Positions 1 through 7,622 of a DNA stretch of 64,000 bases are shown here, in pieces. Every line of letters starts with the position of its first letter. The first letter of the stretch is position 1. Location: positions 24,615,501-24,679,500 of the forward strand of contig CM066998.1 in assembly GCA_033977485.1 (NCBI GenBank), in the 5' to 3' direction. Both the position numbers and the translations under genes were made by a program. Under the pieces are notes generated by a model that was not told the DNA's origin, made no database searches, and saw only the letters and a list, made by a program, of their open reading frames with translations. The stretch is from Hydrangea macrophylla. Taxonomy: Eukaryota > Streptophyta > Magnoliopsida > Cornales > Hydrangeaceae.

Positions 1-470
1 CTAATTTTGAGGAACTGATTTGATTGGAGTCTGTTTGACTCTGGACTTTTGAAAATTAATTGACTCCGAATTTTGGAAAATTGGTTTGATTAGAGCTTGG
101 TTGGCTCCAATTCTTTGAAAGTCAATTTAATTTAAGCCTAATTGACTCCGGAATTTTGATAATTGATTTGATGCGAGTCTGAATGGCTCCGATTTAGGAA
201 AACATGAGTTGATTGGAGTCTGATTGACTCCTGATTTTACAAGAATTGATTTGATTTGAGTCTGATTGACTCATGATTTTGAAAAATTGATTTGATTTGA
301 GTCTTGAATGACTCTGAATTGCTGGAAATTGATTTGATTTGAGTCTGATTGACTCATGATTTTGAAAAATTGATTTGATTTGAGTCTTGAATGACTCTGA
401 ATTGCTGGAAATTGATTTGATTTGAGTCAGATTGACTCCAAATTGTGAGAAGTTAAGCCAATTTGATTCT
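1..470 (+). repeat. Element A 3' UTR: degenerate GAGTC/GACTC hairpin repeats
   Basis: The stretch is a degenerate repeat of roughly 60-70 bases. Most copies contain GAGTC, a 5- or 6-base loop such as TGATT or TTGAAT, then GACTC. The first is at 27-41. At least eight copies keep a perfect 5-bp or longer stem, and some differ by wobble-compatible changes. The same repeat type occupies 33350-34110 in element B on the opposite strand. No coding potential was seen. Confidence 0.8.
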
Positions 471-688
471 TTTTGACCCTCAATTCTAGAGATGAAAGTG
501 GATGTGCATCTTAGTGCTCCCAGATTTAGGGAAATTTGAAAATGAACTTCGAAAAAGAAAGTAACTCCAAAAAATAGGAATCAGGAGTTAAATCGAGTCA
601 ACATTGACTTTGCCTCGTGAAATGACACATTTGCATCTTTGGTTTCCGCAGACAAATTTGCACCGACCCTAATGCCGCTACTTGATTC
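471..688 (+). other. Element A 3' UTR, unique stretch
   Basis: Non-coding sequence between the GAGTC hairpin repeats and the GCGC-hairpin satellite. No repeat, open frame or motif was recognised. Confidence 0.5.
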
Positions 689-1175
689 GACACCGGAGTA
701 TAAGGCGCGAAGCGCATCTCAGTCAATCAGATGATTCTTAGAAGACACCGGAGTATAAGGCGCGAAGCGCATCTCAGTCTTTCAGCGTGCTACTTGGTTT
801 GACACCGGAGTATAAGGCGCGAAGCGCATCTCAGTCGATCAGATGATTCTTGGAAGACACCGGAGTATAAGGCGCTAAGCGCATCTCAGTCTTTCAGTGT
901 ACTACCTGATTCGACACCAGAGTATAAGGCGCGAAGCGCATCTCAGTCGATCAGATTATTCTTGGGAGATTATGGAGTATAAGGCGCCAAGCGCATCTCA
1001 GTCTTTCAGCGTGCTACCTGGTTTGACACCGGAGTATAAGGCGCGAAGCGCATCTCAGTCAATCAGATGATTCTTGGAAGATTATGGGGCGTAAGGCATG
1101 AAGCGGCCCAATCTTTCAGCGTGCTACCTGGTTTGACACCGGAGTATAAGGCGCGAAGCGCATCTCAGTCAATCA
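689..1175 (+). repeat. Element A 3' UTR satellite, about 55-57 bp monomers
   Basis: About nine monomers begin GACACCGGAGTATAAGG and continue with GCGC, a 3-base loop, GCGC, then ATCTCAGTC. Two spacer types alternate (AATCAGATGATTCTT and TTTCAGCGTGCTACC variants), giving an approximately 112-bp dimer. The GCGC stem is kept while the loop varies (GAA, TAA, CAA). The monomer near 1085 is decayed. The array lies where element B carries an unrelated 61-bp array. Confidence 0.85.
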
Positions 1176-1403
1176 GGTGATTCTCAAAATTCGCATAGAG
1201 CATGCACGTGTTCCCAGAATAGGACGATGTCATAATAGGAAAACTTGATGTATTAGTGCATTTCTGATGCTAGGAAGGAGCATAGTTCTGTATCGCCACA
1301 TTCGGGAGCATGGGACACCAATTTGTTGAGCATATGCATCACGATAAGATAGGAGCATTCATCTGTGTGACTACCTGCGCTTGCGTATCGTCGTCCCTTG
1401 CCC

Positions 1404-1446
1404 GAACTACGTCTTGGTCTGATTCCCGATGGGATACGTAGGCAGC
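1404..1446 (+). promoter_or_regulatory. Conserved CTACGT/ACGTAG stem-loop in 3' UTR (element A)
   Basis: This 43-base block begins GAACTACG and ends ATACGTAGGCAGC. Outer arms pair CTACG with CGTAG and an inner TCCC pairs with GGGA. Six further copies occur in elements B and C, always on the element's sense strand and one copy always about 170-220 bases before the polypurine tract. Function unknown; an RNA structure is an inference. Confidence 0.7.
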
Positions 1447-1598
1447 TTACCCTTGAGCACGACCAGCATCTTAGCTCTCCGCGCACCCGATTTTGCAACG
1501 CACTTTTGTTTTTACCTAGATTCGACTGTTTGGTCAAAGGCTTGTCTTTCACACAGGCTTTGACATTCATTTGTGATACGCGTTGCTTCATAAACTCT

Positions 1599-1615
1599 GT
1601 CAAAGAGGGGCAAAC
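1599..1615 (+). promoter_or_regulatory. Polypurine tract of element A
   Basis: The purine-rich GTCAAAGAGGGGCAAAC lies immediately before the TGTAGACACC start of the LTR. This is the expected position of the plus-strand primer in LTR retrotransposons. Element B has the same AGAGGGGCAAAC core. Confidence 0.85.
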
Positions 1616-2117
1616 TGTAGACACCCCAATTTTGACCAAACGTCAAATCCAGAGATTGGTTACCTCTCAAAGACCAATGATGACGATGATCGTGACGTTC
1701 AAAGATTTTCCAAGAAATTCAAAATCTTCAAGATGTTCTTATTAAATTTGCAAAATTAAAAAATAAAAGAGAGAGGATTTGGGTATTCGAGAGAGCCCCA
1801 AACATTGAAGGATACATGAGGAAATCAGTCTGAAAATTTGCTCAATATACATATAAAAAGGTTTTGAAAGAAAGTATAAAATGAAAATGATAAAAAGGAG
1901 TTTTAAATAAAGGAAAACTGTCTCTTGAAAAAAAAATAATAATAATAATAAGAAAAGCATAGTATATTGAAGAATATACCATGCACATGAGTGCATACCA
2001 CCCACATGGGTGCATTTTAGCACAAATATACATAAATATATAAAGATAACTCACAAAAATTAAGTTTAGATTAATTTTCCTTTCGAAAATTTAAAAAACG
2101 GAGCAAATTCAGTTAGC

Positions 2118-2255
2118 CCCGGCACCCGGAAAACCCGGCGGCACTCACTGAGTGCCGCGCCGGCACTCACGGGTTGCCGCCCGGCATTCAGTGAATGCCG
2201 CCCGGCACTCAGTGAATGCCGTCGGTACCCGTCGAGTGCCGCTGGCTGTAACAGA
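2118..2255 (+). promoter_or_regulatory. GC-rich AGTGCCG/CGGCACT dyad cluster in LTR A
   Basis: An island of high G+C in an AT-rich LTR holds about six copies of the half-site GGCACTC or its complement. At 2139-2157 CGGCACTCA and TGAGTGCCG form a perfect 9-bp dyad around one base. It ends roughly 85 bases upstream of the TATA box. The LTRs of B and C carry the same half-sites in the same relative place. Confidence 0.7.
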
Positions 2256-2337
2256 CTGCTTTTCTCACATGTTCTAGAAGAAAACTCTGCACATGGGTCT
2301 CCACCCGAATTTACCCATTTATCCTTGAGATAATGAG

Positions 2338-2348
2338 GTCTATATAAA
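2338..2348 (+). promoter_or_regulatory. TATA box of LTR A
   Basis: GTCTATATAAAG matches the plant TATA consensus and lies downstream of the GC-rich dyad cluster, where the U3 promoter is expected. Confidence 0.65.
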
Positions 2349-4599
2349 GAGACCTTCATCTTGATTTGGGAAAAGAGCTTTTTTGAATCATTTTATATAT
2401 ATATATATACAAGATATATACTTGAGTTTTGGGGGGGAGAGAGGAATCATATAGAAAATTGAGAAGAAGAGAAGAATTTCTTGAAGAATTGGAAGAACTT
2501 TGAGGAGAATTTGAAGATCTTGGAAGAGCTTCACAAGAAATTGAAGAATTCTTTGAGGTCATAGAGGTAACCTCTTAATCCTTGGTAGAGTTAGGACAAT
2601 TCAATCACAAGTTCTTAGATCTAGGAACTTTTCACATTTTCAAAACCTCTCTTCTTACCCCATTTCATCACACACCACCAAGAACTTATGATTGAATTTT
2701 ATGACATCTCATTAATTTGGATCTAATTAATGCCTTGGGTTTGAGATAAAGTAGTTTTGAAGAATTTGTGTTCCTAAATAAAACTTTGATTTCCTTTATT
2801 TCTATTTCATTCATAAGGTTCATGAGATCTTCCATATCTCATTGAAACTCTTTGAATTTGATTCCTTAGTTTCCTGTGATCTTATGATCCATATGGAGAT
2901 TAAAATGAATCATGGTCATAATCTACACATAGTTGGTGAGTACTAGTATCAACTCGTGACTAGGATCTCTTTACTATGAATCTTATGGAATTCATACTAT
3001 ATTCCATGGAGATTAGAGTAGATTTGTTTTTTTTTTAATCTCCAATGACCATCAAATGGTAGGAGAAGTAGTTTAGTTTAAGTCCATCTCTATGGCTTAG
3101 ACTAATCTCTTCATTGGGTTTTGAGAAGTTCTCTATACTTCATCCAAAACCTACATGTATAGATGTCCTTAGTCTCTAATGACCATCAAATGGTAGGAGA
3201 AAATGGTTTAGTTTAAGTCCAACTTCATGATTTAATAGTTAGGGTTAACAAATAAAGTTGAACTTGACAAATGAAAACAGTGAGTTCACAAACTGTTTTT
3301 GATCAAAGATTTTTAGTTCGAAATCTAACCGTTGAAATCAAGTGAAACCAACGGAAAAGTGTTAATAACACAATGTTCTACCGCTGCAATTTTTGTTTTA
3401 AGGCAGTTTCGTGTTTACAATGGTTTGGTCATGAGTTTTGTGAAGTAACAACAATCTGCCCAGAATTTCAGCACAGCAACACTCTTTTAGAATAAATAAA
3501 TCAGGATTTTAATAAAGTTTTCATGACCTTTAATAATTTTTTATAAGAACCTTAATGTGTTAGGAAGGTTTCCTAAAAAGAATGAAGCAATTCAGATTTG
3601 TTTGCTATTTTTAGTAAATCATACAAGATCTCTGGACAGAGAGTTGTAGATTCCTGAATGACGTCTAGTGTTTTTCCGTATTCCCGGAGATCTAACCGTT
3701 GAAACCTCGATTTTCTTTTTGGGTTAGAAACTAGACTCACAGAGGCATAACATATCCAAAAATCATTAAGATCCAACCGTTGGAAGTAGTTTATTTCTAT
3801 TTTCTAAGATCTGGTCTGCTCTCTGTAATTCATAAAAAACTGCTACTGTTTTTGTCTAATCTTATTTATTTCAACTCAAATGGTTCCTTAATGTCTTGGG
3901 ACCCAAATCATGTTTTGAATAATGATAATTTAGCTTAAATCCAGAGAGGCTAAGTGATCCAAATTAGTGAATAAATCCATGTTTTATTCTTATTCACATT
4001 CATTCATTCATGTACATCAATGCTTATGATTAGAACTAGCCATTGAATAAAGTTGGATTTCATGCTTAATAGATCTAAGCTAGAGAATTGGGATTGATTT
4101 TTTGATATCATATTATTATGTGAAGCATGTGGACTAATCTTTGTTTTGTAGCGCATTTGAGGTACAATTTCTCATCTCTTCTCTGGTTTATTTACTTCAT
4201 TGATTTTAATTGATTTTCGACTCCATGTGCGACACCTTAGCTTAGGTTTTGCCTTATGTGTATATATGTGTTAGAGACCTTTTCTTAGATTTATTTTGTT
4301 CTTGCATGCATTGCACGTTTAATATTCGCGACCGGATCCCGGGTATGTTTTCTAGTTCCTTACTTGCACATCATGATGTTTGCTAGTTGAATTATGTGAC
4401 TTATGAATGATATTTTACCGTTAGCAATTTTACACCATTTCCAACATGCTTGTGTTATGTATACCTATATATGTATTAATTGAGGGCATGCTTAGATTAA
4501 TAACTTGATTAAAGAGGATGTTGAGTAGAGGCCTATCGTGAGATAGGATGAAAGGGGGTGTTTTAGTCCGCCTGGCTCCTTCCCCTTTCATTCCATAAT

Positions 4600-4690
4600 C
4601 CCCGGACCCAGTTTATCTTTGGTTTCGCAAAAGATCAGTTTGCTTTAAAATGGTTTCTTTATTTTCCTTTTAAAAATTAAGTGGCGACTC
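4600..4690 (+). other. U5 block resembling the primer tRNA (LTR A)
   Basis: CGGACCCAG followed by ATCTTTGGTTTCGCAAA (about 4602-4631) resembles the complement of a tRNA-Arg T-stem to anticodon-loop segment, and TGGCGACTC at 4682-4690 repeats the start of the primer binding site. Element B's U5 has both blocks in the same order. Confidence 0.5.
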
Positions 4691-4740
4691 TTTGAATTTG
4701 AAAATTATTTGAAAAGTGGGCCCAAATGCCGGTATCCACA

Positions 4741-4962
4741 AGGACCATGTGAAACATCCTTATATTCTTTTAGTAATGAGATCAAGTTTATGCTTTTATC
4801 TTTATTGAGTGAAATATGGAAAGAATCACTTTGAGAATCTTCTTTATTTCCTAAGTCAATTGTCAAGGTTTCCTCAATGATTTTACATGCAGGTTCATTT
4901 CCTTTTCCACAGTTAATATAATTATTAAGCACAATCAAGTAAGCAGAATCAATCATTTTCAT
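4741..4962 (-). pseudogene. Element D pol fragment: region just before reverse transcriptase
   Basis: The minus-strand frame resembles the part of element C at about 51280-51430. Both share an IIE(E/D)TL(T/S)I(D/N)LG segment followed by LLKE(Y/F)KDV, the usual lead into a gypsy reverse transcriptase. The frame stops making sense at 4740, where element A's LTR begins, so A's insertion cut D's pol. No RT catalytic core of D is present in the window. Confidence 0.8.
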
Positions 4963-5034
4963 TGATTAGCATAAACTTAAAGAGTTTGGCTCATACTGGC
5001 CATTACAGACTTCCGGGGTAGGGGAATCCTACCA

Positions 5035-5970
5035 CTAGACTCGAGGACATATTGGCGAATCCCCAGGTTCTGTCTCTCCTCCATTTTTTGGCTTTTCCGT
5101 CCTTGCTTTATCTCCCTTTATTTCTTCTTTCAGTATTTCTCTCATCTGGTCTTTCCCAATCTTCGCTTCCATGATCTTCTTTGGACCGCTCTCCTCGGTC
5201 TTACTGCCTTCTTCATTAAAGAGATTCCTCATGGCCAGGCCATCCAGTGCACAAATCCAATCTTGGACAGACATAGGTTCCATGGGCGCTTGTAGGTATG
5301 GATCTTCATAGTCAGCAAATTCATGTAAGAAAAAGATCTCAAACCCTTGCTTCAAGTATTTATCTTTGCAGTCCACCCATGGCTCTGGAAAGCCACAGTA
5401 GGGGAAATCTCCTCCTTTCTTGATGAAATGCTTATGTAACACTTGACCTTCTTCTCTATTTTCTCCGAGATCATTCTCTTTCCCTTCTTTCAAATCATTC
5501 CCATCTAACCTATGTAGCTCAGCATGATTGACCACTTCTTCAGCATTTTTCTCTGCTTCTCCTTCAGACCACAGACCGTCTGTGTCATTGTACACCTCCT
5601 CTTCCCAAATGGAGTTATCAGTAGGATTGTTTGGATCCCACCAATTGATTTGGAGGATTTTATTGTCCATATTTTCCTCAAATGCTTGTTCCTCTTCTCC
5701 TCCTATAAGCCAATCCTCTTCCTCGACTACTATAAGGTATATCCTCTGATCTTCTGGGAACTCATAAGTTTTGGTAGCTTGTCTTACTGGCACAATCAAT
5801 ACGGATGGGTCGAAGGCTTCCTTCTCAGCATCCAAGAAGTTGATGTTCCGTGGTGGTGGTACAGCATAATGGTTGGGGAGCGGGTTCCGGGTCACATGCG
5901 GCTGATCTGCAGGTGGAGGGGAAATGGTCTTGTTATCAATCAGGTTTTGTACCTCATGCCTTAGCCTCAT
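5035..5970 (-). pseudogene. Element D gag C-terminus joined to post-protease linker; protease missing
   Basis: An open minus-strand frame of about 311 codons. Its first residues give the second half of the Gag zinc-knuckle-like motif (start MRLRHEVQNLID). An acidic linker follows (WWDPNNPTDNSIWEEE), then FPYCGFPEPW. In element C these two landmarks (49562 and 50785) are separated by about 1.2 kb that contains the protease with its DTGS motif. In D they are close together and no DTG motif is seen, so the protease was deleted while the frame stayed open. One stop (near 5997) separates this frame from the upstream gag frame. Confidence 0.75.
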
Positions 5971-5997
5971 GCATTGATCAGTTGTATGGCCACGAGC

Positions 5998-6567
5998 CTA
6001 GTGGAATTCGCAGTAGAGGTTTGAATTGAAGTCTGGTAGGAGGGGATCAGGCATTTGTCTTGGGTCTAGCGGCTTTAGATATCCTTTTTCCATCAATCGC
6101 TTAAGAGTGGTGGTCAATGAGATCCCTAAATCAGTGAAATGATGAGGTTGTCCCCCCAATCTCGGTCTTGATGCACCTTCCTTGCTCAAAACATTGACAT
6201 CAGTTGCTACCTGGTTTCCCGTGTTTCCTCCATAAGACGGTCTTCTAGAGCGGTTCCCTTGGGATTCCTCCTTCTTAATCCTTCCATCCTTGATTGTATC
6301 CTCGATCCTGGTTCCAAATTCAAATAATTCTACAAAGGTATGAATGCACTGGTACATGAGTTTCTCCTGATAGATACTCTGGAGGTTTTTTATTACAATC
6401 CGGATCTGTTCCTTTTCTGGTGGCCGTTGGGTCATTTTTGCAACCTTCCCCCTCCATCGCGTCAAGAATTCAGCAAACGACTCTCTATTCTCTTGCGTAG
6501 TCGTCTCTAGATCTCTCACAATTACATCAAGCTCTTGATTGTATTCATACTGGGTGACAAAAGCCTT
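5998..6567 (-). pseudogene. Element D gag, central and C-terminal part
   Basis: The frame reads YNQELDVIVRDLETT, FLTRWRGKVAKMTQRP and ELFEFGTRIEDTIKDGRIKK, all closely paralleled in the gag of element C (48650-48940). This is the retrotransposon Gag core, which forms the virus-like particle. It continues to LYCEFH and then a stop, after which ARGHTTDQC continues the Cx2H...H...C knuckle. The upstream half of the gene is at 63722-64000. The two parts are in the same frame across the GCCTT duplication, which proves that C inserted here. Confidence 0.85.
6563..6567. repeat. Target site duplication GCCTT, left copy (element C)
   Basis: GCCTT directly precedes the TGTAGACACC LTR start of C. The identical five bases follow the LTR end TGTCCACA at 63722-63726. 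Confidence 0.9.
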
Positions 6568-6848
6568 TGTAGACACCCCATTTTGTCGGCTATTAGATTT
6601 AGGAGACCCATAGCTTGGTAGTTCACAATGATCGTAAAAGACTAAAAAAGGACTCTTGAAAGTTAGTTCTATCTCTCAGAATGCTCAGAATGACCAAAAT
6701 ACCCCTAAAAGCCCGAATGCTCCCAGATTCGGAGCAAATGTTTTGGAAACGCGCTACATCGTAAGAAAAACAATAAAATGAATTCTAAAGCAAGACCGGA
6801 TAAAATCGTCGGCTCCCAGAGGTCCCGAAAGTTCCCAGAAAGTCCCTG

Positions 6849-6883
6849 TTGACCGTTTGACCAAGGTTTGACCAAGTTTGACC
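6849..6883 (+). promoter_or_regulatory. W-box cluster in unit 1 of the LTR array
   Basis: Four TTGACC cores lie within 35 bases (6849, 6857, 6868, 6878). TTGAC(C/T) is the WRKY transcription-factor site. Other units carry four or five cores here, two more about 150 bases downstream, and TTGACT just after the TATA box. Binding is inferred from the motif only. Confidence 0.55.
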
Positions 6884-7404
6884 GAAATCGTCCAAATTCG
6901 CCAAAAAAATTCGAGATCATTCTAGATCATGTAGCAAATATTAAAATGAGTTTTAAAACAAAATCGAACGAAAACGTAAGCTCTTAGGAGCTCCTAGAGT
7001 TTTCCAGAACTTCCCGGGAATCCCAAGTTTGACCAGCTTGACCAAATTATGACTTTGAAATCGGAGCACCGTATTATTTTTCAAATATTTTTCATGGATA
7101 CTAGAGGTCGATAGCTTTCCAACGGTATATTTCACATAATTTTTGGATTTCAAACGAATTTATTATGAATTTCCTAAGGCAAAAAAGGCGATCAAATCGG
7201 CTTTTATCGTGAATACCGCAAAACTTTTCAAAGTGACCTATCTCCAAACTATTTTTCATGTAAAATAGACTCCATTAACTTTCCAACAGTATATCACAAC
7301 AATTTGGAGTTCATATGCATTTTCTGTGAATTTCGGACGAAAGATGGCCTTTTCGCGAATACCGGAACCTCTGGGGCCTAAAAAGGATTATCTGGATGAA
7401 TGAG

Positions 7405-7475
7405 GAGCAGTGCCGCCGCGGCACTGGCCCACTGCCGTCGCGGCACTGGCCCAGTGCTGCTGCGGTACTCTCCTC
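7405..7475 (+). promoter_or_regulatory. GC-rich dyad cluster in unit 1
   Basis: AGTGCCG-CCG-CGGCACT (7409-7425) and GCACTGG-C-CCAGTGC (7443-7457) are perfect dyads. They lie about 150 bases upstream of the TATA box. In the inner array units several CG and CNG positions of this block are changed (for example CGGCACT to CAGAACT), so the dyads are best kept in unit 1. Confidence 0.65.
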
Positions 7476-7611
7476 CAGAATGGTATGTTTTTGTAATTTC
7501 ATTTGGGGGTTCATTTTGATTAATTGAAAACCAAAACGACGTAGTTCTATGTTCACAGATGTTTGGGACCAATGGGACTACTTCTAAAACCCCAAAACCA
7601 CCCCAAATTGG

Positions 7612-7622
7612 CCTATATAAAC
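7612..7622 (+). promoter_or_regulatory. TATA box in unit 1, repeated in every unit
   Basis: GGCCTATATAAACCCCC recurs in every unit, for example near 8924, 10229, 11546, 12838, 27198 and 43098, followed by CTTGACTTATCATTTTGGGGGTG. The block is strongly conserved. Each copy could start transcription, but only the last unit keeps a normal distance to U5 and gag. Confidence 0.65.

Larger units (their letters stand above)
1..4740 (+). mobile_element. Element A: 3' end of a Tat/Ogre-like LTR retrotransposon
   Basis: Only the 3' UTR (1-1615) and 3' LTR (1616-4740) of this plus-strand element are in the window; the body lies to the left. The order hairpin repeats, satellite-like repeats, conserved stem-loop, polypurine tract and LTR matches the 3' end of element B read on its own strand, and the two LTRs share a TATA region, GC-rich dyads and a U5 block, so A and B belong to one family. 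The right end abuts the interrupted pol of element D. The target duplication should be AGGAC (4741-4745), but its partner is outside the window. Confidence 0.85.
1616..4740 (+). mobile_element. Element A 3' LTR (3125 bp)
   Basis: It starts TGTAGACACCCC after the polypurine tract and ends GGTATCCACA, a TG...CA LTR with the same ends as element B's LTR. It contains GC-rich dyads (2118-2255), a TATA box at 2340, and a U5 tail with GTTTATCTTTGGTTTCGC and TGGCGACTC (4682-4690). The 2400-4550 stretch is AT-rich and non-coding. Short open frames inside have no recognisable product. Confidence 0.9.

Noticed and set aside
5524..5964. 146-codon plus-strand open frame
   Set aside because: It is the shadow of the D gag/linker frame on the minus strand, which has clear homology to C.
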